Notes: generated by a model not told the origin, from the sequence alone. Positions 8,592 through 18,494 are shown, numbered from the stretch's first letter. The stretch: 64,000 nucleotides of DNA from an uncultured Litoreibacter sp. (GCA_947494435.1 CANLUY010000002.1:124001-188000), one strand, 5' to 3'. Program-made: numbers and translations.

Positions 8592-9401
8592 TTATCTGAG
8601 GGTGGGGGCTGCGTTTTCCAATGTGAAATCCTCGGTATGGACGATAATCCCGTCGTTGTCCGCGAGAACGATCCCGTATGCGCCGGGTTCAGCCACAGAA
8701 TGCGCGCTGCCAGCTTCGCCCAACAACATCGGCATTTGATCGCAGGTGCTTTTGAAGATCGTGAAAGACAGCCCTTTCGCTCGGCCAGAGATTGTCCGGT
8801 GGATATGTCCGCAAAGCAGATGAACCTCGCCCGCATATTTGGTCAGCCGGTCGTATAGGGCATCCGGGTTTTGCAAAGCGATCCGGTCCATGCCGGTGAA
8901 GCCTGTGGCAAAAGGCGGATGGTGCAAGGCCACGATAATCTGACGCCCATTCGCCCATGCCAGCGCCTGATCGAGCCACGCTAGCCGCTGCACACAAAGC
9001 GCACCAGCATGATGCGGGCCAGTTGGGGGATCCAACGTGTCGAGCGTGAAAAGACAGGTGTCCCCGAGATCAATCATCTGTTGGATAAACCCATCGGACG
9101 TGACGTCTGTTTGCGGGAACTGGCGCAGGAATACAGCGCGATTGTCATGGTTGCCCATCATGAAACTTATGGGAATATCAATGTCTTGTAACAGCTTCGC
9201 AAGTTGGGCGTATTGCGCGCTGCGTCCCTCATGCGCCAGATCGCCCAGCAGAATGATCCTGTCCGCATCTGGATGGGTGCTGATCGCATGAGCCAGCCCC
9301 GCGCGGAACCGGTCATAGGGATCAAGGCCGATGATCGTCTCGCCTTGGTTGACAAGGTGGATGTCAGAGAAAATCAGGAGTTTTTTGGGTCGGTTTTCCA
9401 T
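8592..9401 (-). CDS. Metallophosphoesterase (cyclic-nucleotide/glycerophosphodiester type)
   Basis: This 269-residue calcineurin-like phosphoesterase has all the dimetal motifs in order: SDIH near residue 13, GDLAHEG near 52, GNHDNR near 85, LHHPP near 160 and GHIHR near 200. The combination resembles class III phosphodiesterases (CpdA/GpdQ). I place the start at ATG 9401 (MENRPKKLLIFSDIH), because the first beta-strand begins there and family members have short N-termini. In-frame starts at 9422 and 9566 would add poorly conserved residues. The substrate (cAMP, glycerophosphodiester or other) is undetermined. Confidence 0.85.
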   Translation of the reverse strand: MENRPKKLLIFSDIHLVNQGETIIGLDPYDRFRAGLAHAISTHPDADRIILLGDLAHEGRSAQYAQLAKLLQDIDIPISFMMGNHDNRAVFLRQFPQTDVTSDGFIQQMIDLGDTCLFTLDTLDPPTGPHHAGALCVQRLAWLDQALAWANGRQIIVALHHPPFATGFTGMDRIALQNPDALYDRLTKYAGEVHLLCGHIHRTISGRAKGLSFTIFKSTCDQMPMLLGEAGSAHSVAEPGAYGIVLADNDGIIVHTEDFTLENAAPTLR

Positions 9402-9483
9402 AGCGCGCCCGCCGTGATGCATTTGCACCGACTCTTGTGACAGAATTCTTGTTTGGCAACCTGCAAGTGTTGCAGAGCGCTGA

Positions 9484-9906
9484 TTATGCAGACCCGTCGG
9501 CGTCAGATGTGTCGCGGGCCCTTGGAAACGTCTGCGTGCCGGAAAACTCTGGAAGCCAAGCTTCACGGTGGATTGTCCAGCATTCGTAAGTTGGTTCTAA
9601 CTGGCTGGGCGTGTCCAAGGCCGCGAGGTGAATTTCGGTCTCATTGCCTGTGCGCGCAAAAACAGAACTTCCGCAGGAGGGACAGAAATGTCGCCCGCGG
9701 TAGTCGTTTGTCTGGCCGGCTATCATGACGGCATGCTCAGGAAAAATCGCCGCCGCATAGAAGAGGGCGCCGTGGTGCTTACGGCAGTCCATGCAGTGGC
9801 ACAGTCCCACCCGAAGCGGAGCGCCTTGCGCTTCAAATCTCACGTCTCCACATGCGCAGCCTCCAGTGAATTTTTCGATGGCGACCTGCTCCTTCTCGGG
9901 ATGCAT
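9484..9906 (-). CDS. GFA/CENP-V family zinc protein
   Basis: This 140-residue protein has the GFA fold cysteine pattern: GGCACGDVRF (C-x-C), LCHCMDCRKHHG (C-x-C-x-x-C) and FCPSCGSSVF (C-x-x-C). Family members are often annotated as glutathione-dependent formaldehyde-activating enzymes, but most have no proven activity. It is on the same strand as the pyruvate carboxylase gene, 22 bp after that gene's stop at 9929. A role in formaldehyde handling next to methylated-sulfur metabolism would be attractive but is not supported by the sequence itself. Confidence 0.85.
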   Translation of the reverse strand: MHPEKEQVAIEKFTGGCACGDVRFEAQGAPLRVGLCHCMDCRKHHGALFYAAAIFPEHAVMIAGQTNDYRGRHFCPSCGSSVFARTGNETEIHLAALDTPSQLEPTYECWTIHREAWLPEFSGTQTFPRARDTSDADGSA

Positions 9907-9928
9907 TAGGGACAGCCCCCTTTTGAGA

Positions 9929-12900
9929 TTACTCCAACTCGATCAGCAGGTCCTTGGCATCAATCTGGCCGCCCGGTGTCACGTGAACGGCGGCGATTGT
10001 TGCGTCGCGTTCTGCGTGAATGCCGGTTTCCATCTTCATGGCTTCAATGGTCAGGAGCAGATCGCCTTCCTTGACATCCGTGCCAACTTTCGCAGCAACC
10101 GTAGCAACTACGCCGGGCATCGGCGCGCCGATGTGGTTGGGGTTTCCGACCTCGGCCTTTGGCATCTTGGCGATCACTGCGGCGGCTTTGCGATCTGGAA
10201 CGCGGATCACGCGGGGCTGGCCGTTGAGTTCAAAAAAGACCTTTGCTTCGCCGTCATCATTGGTGGCCGCGCGGGCCTGCATACGCAGCTCGAATGTTTT
10301 GCCGGGATCAATTTCGACGCTGATTTCCTCACCCGGTTCCATTCCGTAGAAGAAGGTGTGCGTGGGCAGGGTCCGAACGGGGCCGTACATCTCATGGCGT
10401 GTTTGGTAATCGGTGAAGACTTTCGGATACATCAGGTAGCCATTGAGGTCTTCATTGTCGATTTCCTTGCCGTCGAGCATCTCGGAGACTTCTTTGCGGA
10501 CAGCTTCGAGATCGACGGCGGCCAGTTCCTCGCCGGGCCGCTTCGTTGATGGCTTCTCGCCTTTGAGGATTTTCTTCTGAATGGCTTTTGGCCAGCCACC
10601 CGGCGGTTGTCCGAGCGAGCCGCGCATCATGTCGACGACGCTTTCGGGGAAGGCCACATCGGTCTTGGGGTCCTCGACCTCATCGCGGGTCAGACCTTGG
10701 GAGACCATCATCAAGGCCATGTCACCAACGACTTTGGACGATGGTGTCACTTTGACGATATCGCCGAACATCTGGTTCACATCCGCATAGGTTTGCGCGA
10801 CCTCGTGCCAGCGTTCTTCCAAGCCGACGGAGCGGGCTTGCGCCTTGAGGTTGGTAAACTGTCCACCGGGCATTTCATGCAGATAGACTTCCGATGCGGG
10901 GGCCTGCATGCCGGATTCAAAGGCTGCGTATTGGCCACGCACGGCTTCCCAATAGTCAGAGATTTGGCGCACGGTTTTGATGTCGAGGCCTGTGTCACGC
11001 TCTGTGTTGGCGAGGACTTCGACGACCGAGCCTAGCGTGGCTTGGCTGGTGTTTCCTGACAGCGCGTCCATGGCGCAATCGACTGCATCAACACCTGCTG
11101 CGGAAGCCGCGACGATGGTGGCAACGGCAGTGCCTGCCGTATCATGCGTGTGGAAGTGGATCGGGAGGCCGACTTCTTCCTTTAGGGCTTTGACAAGGAT
11201 CGTGGCTGAAGCAGGTTTAAGCAAACCGGCCATGTCTTTGAGGCCGAGGATATGCGCGCCTGCGGCTTTAAGCTCTTTGCCCATATCGACGTAGTATTTC
11301 AGGTCGTATTTCGCGCGCTCTGGGTTCAGAAGGTCGCCTGTATAGCAGATCGTGCCTTCGCAAATCTTGCCGCTTTCGACAACGGCATCCATCGCGACAC
11401 GCATGTTTTCAACCCAGTTGAGGCTGTCAAACACACGGAAGACATCGACGCCGGTCTCCGCCGCTTGGCGGACGAATTCCTGTACGACATTATCGGGATA
11501 GTTGGTGTAGCCGACGCCATTTGAGGCACGCAGAAGCATTTGGGTGAGCAGATTCGGCATTGCCTTACGCAGATCGCGCAAGCGCTGCCACGGGCATTCC
11601 TGCAAGAAGCGATAGGCCACATCGAACGTCGCGCCCCCCCAACACTCCATAGAGAAGAGTTGCGGCATGTTGGAGGCATAAGTCGGCGCCACGCGGATCA
11701 TGTCGATCGACCGCATACGGGTGGCAAGCAAAGACTGGTGCCCGTCGCGCATTGTGGTGTCTGTGATCAGCAGTTGTTTTTGCTCCGACATCCAATCTGC
11801 GACCGCTTGGGGCCCGTGATCTTCGAGGATATTGCGTGTGCCATAGGCCGGATCGCCAACAGGCTCTGGTGCTTTCGGAGTACGAACCTCGGAAGGTGCC
11901 GCGCGGCCTTCCGTTTCCGGATGGCCGTTGACGGTGATGTCGGCGATGTAAGTCAAAATTTTGGTTGCGCGGTCACGGCGTTTCTTGAAGTCGAACAGCT
12001 CTGGCGTCTCGTCGATGAACTTCGTGTGGTATTCGTAATTCAAGAAGGTCGGGTGCTTCAGCAGGTTTTCGACAAAGGCGATGTTTGTGCTGACGCCACG
12101 GATGCGGAATTCGCGCAAGGCACGGTCCATGCGCGCAATCGCGGCCTCGGGTGTCGGAGCCCATGCGGTGACTTTTTCCAAAAGCGAGTCGTAATAGCGG
12201 GTGATCACCGCGCCGGAATAGGCCGTGCCGCCATCGAGCCGGATGCCCATGCCGGTCGCGCCGCGATAAGCGGTGATGCGGCCGTAGTCGGGAATGAAGT
12301 TGTTCTGTGGGTCTTCCGTTGTCACGCGGCATTGCAGCGCGTGTCCGTCGAGCTTGACGTCGTATTGGGAGGCCGTTCCGGTGGCTTCAACGAGGCTTTT
12401 GCCCTCGGCAATGAGGATTTGTGCGCGGACGATGTCGATGCCGGTGACTTCTTCCGTCACGGTATGCTCGACCTGAACACGAGGATTCACTTCGATGAAG
12501 TAGAATTCGCCGGAATCCATATCCATTAGGAATTCGACCGTGCCGGCGCATTCGTAATTCACATGTTCGCAGATTTTCTTACCCAAAGCGCAGATTTGTT
12601 CGCGCTGTGTGCCTGAGAGATACGGGGCAGGGGCGCGCTCCACGACCTTTTGGTTGCGGCGCTGAACGGAGCAATCGCGTTCCCACAGGTGGTAAATCTG
12701 ACCATGCGTGTCGCCGAGGATTTGCACCTCAACATGGCGCGCGCGCAAGATCATCTTCTCAAGATAGCCCTCACCATTGCCGAACGCGGCTTCCGCTTCG
12801 CGGCGGCCCTCAAGGACTTTTTCTTCCAGCTCATCTTCCGACAAGATAGGACGCATGCCGCGCCCGCCGCCGCCCCAGGAAGCCTTGAGCATAAGCGGAT

Positions 12901-13366
12901 AGCCGACTGCATTGGCCTCTTTTTTGATGGCAGCCATATCATCGCCAAGCACGTCGGTGGCTGGAATGACGGGAACGCCTGCCTCAATCGCGACTTTACG
13001 AGCCGACGCTTTGTCGCCGAGTTTGCGCATTGTGGCGGCCTTTGGGCCGATGAAAGTGATGCCGTTGGCTTCGCAGGCGTCCACGAATTCGGGGTTTTCC
13101 GACAGCAGGCCATAGCCCGGGTGGATCGCATCCGCGCCGGACATTTTCGCGACGCGGATGATCTCTTCAATCGACAGATAGGCCGCGACGGGACCAAGAC
13201 CCTCGCCGATGCGGTAGGCTTCATCGGCTTTGAAGCGGTGCAAGCCCAGCTTGTCTTCTTCCGCAAAAACGGCGACCGTTTTCTTTCCCATCTCGTTGGC
13301 AGCGCGCATTACGCGGATAGCAATCTCGCCCCTGTTTGCAATGAGAATTTTCTTGAAATCGGCCAT
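9929..13366 (-). CDS. pyc: Pyruvate carboxylase
   Basis: This 1145-residue single-chain anaplerotic enzyme (pyruvate + bicarbonate + ATP to oxaloacetate) has the expected domains in order. Biotin carboxylase occupies about 1-455 (KKILIANRGEIAIRVMRA; ATP-grasp LKASWGGGGRGMR; NPRVQVEHTVTEEVTG). The carboxyltransferase occupies about 530-810 (DTTMRDGHQSLLATRMR). The PC/oxaloacetate-decarboxylase-like region follows, and the C-terminal biotinyl domain has EAMKMET with K1111 as the biotinylated lysine. Length matches the family (about 1150). The start MADFKKILIANRGEIA is typical. It appears monocistronic or co-transcribed with the downstream GFA gene. Confidence 0.97.
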   Translation of the reverse strand: MADFKKILIANRGEIAIRVMRAANEMGKKTVAVFAEEDKLGLHRFKADEAYRIGEGLGPVAAYLSIEEIIRVAKMSGADAIHPGYGLLSENPEFVDACEANGITFIGPKAATMRKLGDKASARKVAIEAGVPVIPATDVLGDDMAAIKKEANAVGYPLMLKASWGGGGRGMRPILSEDELEEKVLEGRREAEAAFGNGEGYLEKMILRARHVEVQILGDTHGQIYHLWERDCSVQRRNQKVVERAPAPYLSGTQREQICALGKKICEHVNYECAGTVEFLMDMDSGEFYFIEVNPRVQVEHTVTEEVTGIDIVRAQILIAEGKSLVEATGTASQYDVKLDGHALQCRVTTEDPQNNFIPDYGRITAYRGATGMGIRLDGGTAYSGAVITRYYDSLLEKVTAWAPTPEAAIARMDRALREFRIRGVSTNIAFVENLLKHPTFLNYEYHTKFIDETPELFDFKKRRDRATKILTYIADITVNGHPETEGRAAPSEVRTPKAPEPVGDPAYGTRNILEDHGPQAVADWMSEQKQLLITDTTMRDGHQSLLATRMRSIDMIRVAPTYASNMPQLFSMECWGGATFDVAYRFLQECPWQRLRDLRKAMPNLLTQMLLRASNGVGYTNYPDNVVQEFVRQAAETGVDVFRVFDSLNWVENMRVAMDAVVESGKICEGTICYTGDLLNPERAKYDLKYYVDMGKELKAAGAHILGLKDMAGLLKPASATILVKALKEEVGLPIHFHTHDTAGTAVATIVAASAAGVDAVDCAMDALSGNTSQATLGSVVEVLANTERDTGLDIKTVRQISDYWEAVRGQYAAFESGMQAPASEVYLHEMPGGQFTNLKAQARSVGLEERWHEVAQTYADVNQMFGDIVKVTPSSKVVGDMALMMVSQGLTRDEVEDPKTDVAFPESVVDMMRGSLGQPPGGWPKAIQKKILKGEKPSTKRPGEELAAVDLEAVRKEVSEMLDGKEIDNEDLNGYLMYPKVFTDYQTRHEMYGPVRTLPTHTFFYGMEPGEEISVEIDPGKTFELRMQARAATNDDGEAKVFFELNGQPRVIRVPDRKAAAVIAKMPKAEVGNPNHIGAPMPGVVATVAAKVGTDVKEGDLLLTIEAMKMETGIHAERDATIAAVHVTPGGQIDAKDLLIELE

Positions 13367-13561
13367 GGCAGTCTTCCCCGTCTTGGTCGGTTATTGTGCA
13401 GTTGCGGCATTCTTTAAGCGGGAATTGCCCTGTCGTAAACTAGTTACAATTGGGTATGGCCCGATCCAACTGTCCTGCGCGCATATTTTCTAAAGCTCCT
13501 CGAAGGGGTTTGCCCCCTTTGCCACACGCGCGAATGCCCAGCGTATCCGCGTCAAAAGACG

Positions 13562-14692
13562 CTAAAGGAGGCGGTGGGCAAGCTCTGGCAGAGTTTTGGT
13601 GCCAAGCTGGCCCATATTCGCCTCCATATCCTTACGTAGCAAATCGGCCAAATGGGCGGGGCCTTCTGCCCCAATCGCGCCCAATGCATAATGCCAGGCG
13701 CGACCCAACATCACGAAATCAGCGCCCAATGCGAGTGCGCGCAGAATATCAAGGCCGCCTTCGACGCCGCTGTCAAAGACAACGGGAAGCGTCGTCGCGT
13801 TGCGCACCTGTTTGAGCGTATCAATAGCGCCTTGTGCGCCGTCGAACTGCCGTCCCGCATGGTTGGATACCCAAAGCGCGTCAACGCCTTCATCTTGGAG
13901 CCGCGCCGCATCATCGGCTTGTGTCACCCCTTTGATGATCAGCGGTCCCGTCCAAGCCTCGCGCAAGCGTCTGAGATAATCCCAGTCAGGCGAGGTTCTG
14001 AGCAGGTAGCCGATATGTTCGGTGGAGGGCAGCTGGCCTTTGAAGTCGGAGTATTTGTCGAGCGTTTTCATTCGTGGCATGCCGGTTTGCCGGATGCCGT
14101 TGAGCCAAGTTGGGCATTGTGCTGCTTGCATTGCGAGACGGGGCGTCAGCTTTGGGGGCTGGGTCAGCCCGCCGCGTGTTTGCCGCTCGCGACGGCTGGC
14201 GACAGGGACGTCGACCGTCAGGATCAGCGCGTTGAACCCAGCGGCCCGCGCGCGGGAGATCATGTCATCGCGGATCGCCTCATCGCGGGGCGGGTACATT
14301 TGATACCATGCGTGCTCGCCCAGATGCGGCGCGACGTCTTCGGGCGTTTGCGTAGCGACAGTGGACATGGCGTAGGGAATGCCGAGGTCTTGGGCGGCGG
14401 TTGCCAGCATCTGTTCTGCGCCGGGCCAGATCAGACCGGACATGCCAACGGGCGCGATGCCAAAGGGCAAGGGAAAGCCGCGGCCTAGGAACGTTGTGGT
14501 TAGGTCGGGTTTGAATTCCCCATGCAGAATGGAGGTCTTGAACAGGATTTGGTCCAGTGCCGTGCGATTGCGCATGGCCGTTCTCTCGTCACCCGTGGCG
14601 CTGTCGAGATATTCCCACACGAAATGCGGGATGCGTTTGCGGGCGGCGTCTCTCAGGTCCGAGACCGCCGGATATCTGCTGTGTAAGTCCAT
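13562..14692 (-). CDS. FMN-dependent alpha-hydroxy-acid dehydrogenase (LldD/glycolate oxidase family)
   Basis: This 376-residue TIM-barrel flavoprotein has the family FMN and catalytic signature: K254 (LIIKGV), catalytic H278 in SNHAGRQFDG, and the phosphate-binding FDSGVEGGLDILRALALGADFVMLGR. The usual Gly after His is Ala here (NHAGR rather than NHGGR), a minor variation. Members oxidise L-lactate, glycolate or mandelate. I start at ATG 14692 (MDLHSRYPAVSDLRDAARKR), the normal family N-terminus; the in-frame ATG at 14746 would add 18 residues. It is divergent from uvrD with 104 bp between starts. The substrate cannot be assigned from motifs alone. Confidence 0.88.
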   Translation of the reverse strand: MDLHSRYPAVSDLRDAARKRIPHFVWEYLDSATGDERTAMRNRTALDQILFKTSILHGEFKPDLTTTFLGRGFPLPFGIAPVGMSGLIWPGAEQMLATAAQDLGIPYAMSTVATQTPEDVAPHLGEHAWYQMYPPRDEAIRDDMISRARAAGFNALILTVDVPVASRRERQTRGGLTQPPKLTPRLAMQAAQCPTWLNGIRQTGMPRMKTLDKYSDFKGQLPSTEHIGYLLRTSPDWDYLRRLREAWTGPLIIKGVTQADDAARLQDEGVDALWVSNHAGRQFDGAQGAIDTLKQVRNATTLPVVFDSGVEGGLDILRALALGADFVMLGRAWHYALGAIGAEGPAHLADLLRKDMEANMGQLGTKTLPELAHRLL

Positions 14693-14796
14693 GGCATCGT
14701 TTGTTCTTTGTATCGCGCGGCTTGTCCACAGAAAGCTGCGGAACAAAAATAGAACACCTCTTTCCCTATTGCCCGCTTCACGCTATCTTTACGCGC

Positions 14797-17196
14797 ATGA
14801 GCAGCTCAGATGATTTCGACGCCTTCGAGGCGGCCTCCAACGTTCCCTTGTCCCAACGTGCCTTCGGTGCGGCCATGGCCTCGCGTGCGACGCCCTATTT
14901 GGACGGGTTAAACGACGCTCAACGCGCAGCCGTTGAAACCTTGGACGGGCCGGTTTTGATGTTGGCGGGTGCGGGCACCGGTAAGACCCGTGCGCTGACG
15001 TCGCGGATTGCGCATTTGCTGACGACGGGATCAGCGCGACCGAACGAGATTTTGGCGGTGACGTTTACCAACAAAGCCGCGCGGGAGATGAAAGAGCGTG
15101 TGGGGCGCTTATTAGGGGAAGCTGTTGAGGGTGTGCCGTGGTTGGGTACATTCCATTCGATCTGTGTGAAGCTCTTGCGGCGGCATGCTGAACTTGTTGG
15201 GCTGAAGTCGAATTTCACAATTCTCGATACCGATGATCAACTGCGATTGCTCAAGCAATTGATCACGGCGGAAGGTATTGATGACAAGCGTTGGCCTGCA
15301 CGTCAGCTCGCCGGGTTGATCGACCAATGGAAAAACCGGGCGTGGACACCTGAAAGCCTACCTGCATCAGAAGGCGGAGCCTACAACAATCGCGGTGGTG
15401 AGTTTTATGCGGCCTATCAACAACGGTTGAAGACGCTGAACGCGGTCGATTTTGGTGACTTGTTGTTGCACATGGTCACGATCTTTCAGCAACATGAGGA
15501 CGTGCTCGCGCAGTATCAGCGTTGGTTCAAATACATCCTTGTCGATGAGTATCAGGATACGAACGTCGCGCAGTATTTGTGGCTGCGTCTGTTGGCGGCT
15601 GGGCACAAGAATATTTGCTGTGTAGGCGATGATGACCAGTCAATCTACGGCTGGCGTGGTGCCGAGGTCGGCAACATTTTGCGGTTCGAAAAGGACTTTG
15701 AAGGCGCAAAAATTGTCAAATTGGAACAAAACTACCGTTCGACGGAGCATATACTGGGTGCCGCAGCCGGTGTGATATCAGCGAATAAAGGAAGGCTCGG
15801 CAAGACACTTTATACCGAGGCTGAGGGCGGCGAGAAGGTCCGCCTGATCGGCCATTGGGACGGCGATGAAGAAGCGCGTTGGGTCGGTGACGAGTTGGAA
15901 GCGATGCAAGTCGGCACGCGCGGCATGGAGCCGATGTCATTGAATGACATGGCGATCCTTGTGCGTGCTTCGCATCAGATGCGTGCCTTCGAAGACAGGT
16001 TCCTGACCATTGGGTTGCCCTACCGCGTGATCGGTGGCCCCCGGTTCTATGAGCGGATGGAAATTCGCGATGCGATGGCCTATTTCAGGCTCGCTGTCTC
16101 GACCGATGATGATCTGGCGTTCGAGCGGATCGTGAACACACCGAAGCGCGGCCTCGGCGATAAAGCGCAGCAGAAAATCCAGATGGCGGCACGTAGCAAT
16201 GGTGTCAGCTTGCACGAAGGCGCACGGATTTTGCTGATGACCAAGGGGCTGGGCGGCAAGGGCGCGGTGGAGCTTCAGAAACTTGTCGACGGGATTGACC
16301 GCTGGTCGGCGCAGGTGCGCGGTGAGGCGGACACGCATATCGAGACGGCGGAGATGATTTTGGAGGAGTCCGGCTACACCGAGATGTGGCAGAACGATAA
16401 GACGCCGGAGGGGCCGGGGCGGCTGGAGAACCTTAAGGAGCTGATCAAGGCGCTGGACGGGTTTGAGAACCTTCAGGGGTTCCTCGAACATATCTCTCTC
16501 GTGATGGACAATGATACTGAGAACGCGGGCGAGCAGGTCTCGATCATGACGCTGCACGGGGCCAAGGGGCTGGAGTTTCCGGCGGTGTTCCTGCCGGGCT
16601 GGGAGGACGGATTGTTTCCGTCGCAACGCTCGATGGATGAGAGCGGGTTGAAGGGGTTGGAGGAAGAACGCAGGCTGGCTTACGTGGGCATCACGCGGGC
16701 GGAGACGCTGTGCACGATCTCTTTTGCGGGCAACCGTCGGGTCTATGGGCAGTGGCAGTCGCAGCTGCCGTCGCGGTTCATTGATGAGCTGCCGGAAGAG
16801 CATGTTGAGGTGCTGACGCCGCCGGGATTGTATGGCCATCAGGGGGGCATGATGAACCAAGCGAGCCCTGAGTTGCAGGCGATGCAGGGCAGTGATTTGC
16901 ATGACAAAGCGGCCTCGGCGAATGTTTATAATTCACCGGGATGGCGGCGGCTTCAGGACCGACAATCCCAGCGCGGGATGAGCCAGCCGAGGGAGAGCAA
17001 GAATATGGTGATTGATGCGCAGGCCGTGTCGTCTTTCACCGCAGGGGACCGCGTGTTTCATCAGAAGTTTGGCTACGGGACCATCGTCGGATTAGAGGGT
17101 GATAAGCTGGATATCGAGTTCGATAAGGCTGGGGCCAAGAAGGTTGTGGGCAAGTTTGTAGTAGCGGCTGAATCGGCCGGAGATGTGCCTTTCTAG
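14797..17196 (+). CDS. uvrD: ATP-dependent DNA helicase UvrD/PcrA
   Basis: This 799-residue superfamily 1A helicase shows its motifs in order: Walker A AGAGTGKT with K63, TFTNKAAREMKER (Ia), LVDEYQDTN (II), VGDDDQSIYGWRGA (III), QNYRSTEHIL (IV), MTLHGAKGLEFPAVFLPGWEDG (V) and LAYVGITRAE (VI). The C-terminal 60 residues (FTAGDRVFHQKFGYGTIVGLEGDKLDIEF) form the Tudor-like RNA-polymerase-binding module of PcrA/UvrD. I start at ATG 14797 (MSSSDDFDAFEAAS), because upstream in-frame codons overlap the divergent gene and look unlike protein. It acts in nucleotide excision and mismatch repair. A hairpin terminator follows. Confidence 0.96.
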   Translation: MSSSDDFDAFEAASNVPLSQRAFGAAMASRATPYLDGLNDAQRAAVETLDGPVLMLAGAGTGKTRALTSRIAHLLTTGSARPNEILAVTFTNKAAREMKERVGRLLGEAVEGVPWLGTFHSICVKLLRRHAELVGLKSNFTILDTDDQLRLLKQLITAEGIDDKRWPARQLAGLIDQWKNRAWTPESLPASEGGAYNNRGGEFYAAYQQRLKTLNAVDFGDLLLHMVTIFQQHEDVLAQYQRWFKYILVDEYQDTNVAQYLWLRLLAAGHKNICCVGDDDQSIYGWRGAEVGNILRFEKDFEGAKIVKLEQNYRSTEHILGAAAGVISANKGRLGKTLYTEAEGGEKVRLIGHWDGDEEARWVGDELEAMQVGTRGMEPMSLNDMAILVRASHQMRAFEDRFLTIGLPYRVIGGPRFYERMEIRDAMAYFRLAVSTDDDLAFERIVNTPKRGLGDKAQQKIQMAARSNGVSLHEGARILLMTKGLGGKGAVELQKLVDGIDRWSAQVRGEADTHIETAEMILEESGYTEMWQNDKTPEGPGRLENLKELIKALDGFENLQGFLEHISLVMDNDTENAGEQVSIMTLHGAKGLEFPAVFLPGWEDGLFPSQRSMDESGLKGLEEERRLAYVGITRAETLCTISFAGNRRVYGQWQSQLPSRFIDELPEEHVEVLTPPGLYGHQGGMMNQASPELQAMQGSDLHDKAASANVYNSPGWRRLQDRQSQRGMSQPRESKNMVIDAQAVSSFTAGDRVFHQKFGYGTIVGLEGDKLDIEFDKAGAKKVVGKFVVAAESAGDVPF

Positions 17197-17202
17197 CTGC
17201 CG

Positions 17203-17222
17203 CCCCGCGTGCGGGGAATTTT
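17203..17222 (+). terminator. Rho-independent terminator after uvrD
   Basis: The hairpin CCCCGC-GT-GCGGGG (17203-17216) starts six bases after the uvrD stop and is followed by AATTTTAT. Nearly the same hairpin follows ftsA (49468-49481). Confidence 0.7.
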
Positions 17223-17319
17223 ATAAATATCTGATATTAAACAATATTGTGCGTTATTGGTATTTGGCAGAAAGTGTGGTGATCAAAGACTGCCGTTGAT
17301 ACCCCGAAAGGCGGACACC

Positions 17320-17694
17320 CTACTTTTGCTCTTTGGGCGGGGCATAGGGTTCGGTGATCTCTGGACCCGCAGGCCTAAGTTCAACATGCCGGACGGTATG
17401 CATCATGGCGACGCCTGAGCTATCCATTGTTAACTTTGAGCGAACCGCACCGATGAGGGCGCAAACGAGCGATACAACCATCACGATCAATCCGGGACCG
17501 GAATCGCTAACTGTAAATTCAATACCCCAAAATTTTCCGGTCGCGGCAGCGTCTGAGGCCAACCCAAGTTGATACAATTGTAACCCTACAAACCCAAAGA
17601 ATGCTGCGAGCAAAATCCATGCCAGCTTTCCTAAGAAATGCAGGAAAGCGATAAAGTTAGGGTTCAATCCGTTCATGTAGCTTGTGTCGGCCAT
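17320..17694 (-). CDS. Small membrane protein of unknown function
   Basis: This 124-residue protein was not recognised. It has two hydrophobic segments (about residues 17-40, LAWILLAAFFGFVGLQLYQLG; and about 65-85, GLIVMVVSLVCALIGA) and a polar C-terminus ending ITEPYAPPKEQK, so it should be an integral inner-membrane protein. I start at ATG 17694 because GAGG lies six bases upstream; the ATG at 17748 would add 18 residues without a clear ribosome site. It follows the VPLPA-CTERM gene on the same strand, about 100 bp away. No function can be proposed. Confidence 0.65.
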   Translation of the reverse strand: MADTSYMNGLNPNFIAFLHFLGKLAWILLAAFFGFVGLQLYQLGLASDAAATGKFWGIEFTVSDSGPGLIVMVVSLVCALIGAVRSKLTMDSSGVAMMHTVRHVELRPAGPEITEPYAPPKEQK

Positions 17695-17792
17695 AATACC
17701 CTCAGTCGAAAAAGTTGCGTTATCTTGCTGAAAAATTGATGTGTTCAAAGTCGTATATGCGTGAAATCTAAATTGGCCGCGTTTGCTCGGTT

Positions 17793-18494
17793 CTAAGGGG
17801 ATTTGTTTCTTTTCCTGCCGAGGCCCAATAGGAAAAATGCACCAATGGATAAGAACCAGAACCCCGCCGGTAATGGAACTGCACTGACCGGCACTAAACT
17901 GGTCTCAAAGATAAAGCTATAGGTTGCCTGCACTGTATCAATTCCTACACCGCTGCCACTTCCGATAATGTCTGTCCACGCGACGCCAAGATCGATTGAT
18001 TGACCTGAGACAGGAAGGTCAAACCCCGTCAATGTCCCGACAACACTATTGCCGGCGCCAATTCCGACATTTGGCATTTCATAGATTGGCAGACCGAAGA
18101 TGCTGGAACTGCCATTCAAGCTGAAAGCAAAGCTGTCCAGCCTGAGAGCGGCTGAGATAGAAACGGCAAATCTGTCCGATACGTCGCCTGCAAAAGCGAC
18201 GCAGCCCAAGCTGCCTGATGGAAGAGTGCTGTATGTACAAGATCCAAGAAGGCTTCCTGATAGTGTTGTTACCCCTTCGCGCAGTTCAAAAACTGTCTGC
18301 CCGGTAGACGTTGGACCAAAATCACCGATATCCGCCTCGTTGATAACGGTTGCTTGGGCCGGAGCAGCCATTGACGCGACCAGTGTTAAGGCGAGTACGG
18401 CCTGTACCAAACCTGACTGAGCCAAGCGAAATAACTTTGGCCGGTGGCAGAATGACATGGATATAATTTTTGAATTTGAAACTGAATTTCCCAT
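17793..18494 (-). CDS. VPLPA-CTERM sorting domain protein
   Basis: This 233-residue exported protein has a basic stretch followed by a hydrophobic signal peptide (LVQAVLALTLVASMAAPAQA, cleavage likely after AQA). The serine/glycine-rich body is followed by a C-terminal sorting tail: VPLPA motif, transmembrane helix (FWFLSIGAFFLLGLG), then RKRNKSP. This is the exosortase-type VPLPA-CTERM signal known in Rhodobacteraceae. Such proteins are anchored or released at the outer surface, often with exopolysaccharide functions. The start at ATG 18494 has GGAG six bases upstream. It lies downstream of a LuxR-type regulator. No exosortase gene is in the window. Confidence 0.85.
   Translation of the reverse strand: MGNSVSNSKIISMSFCHRPKLFRLAQSGLVQAVLALTLVASMAAPAQATVINEADIGDFGPTSTGQTVFELREGVTTLSGSLLGSCTYSTLPSGSLGCVAFAGDVSDRFAVSISAALRLDSFAFSLNGSSSIFGLPIYEMPNVGIGAGNSVVGTLTGFDLPVSGQSIDLGVAWTDIIGSGSGVGIDTVQATYSFIFETSLVPVSAVPLPAGFWFLSIGAFFLLGLGRKRNKSP

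Noticed and set aside
15937-16902. 321-codon minus-strand frame inside uvrD
   Set aside because: Opposite conserved helicase motifs; no recognisable protein.
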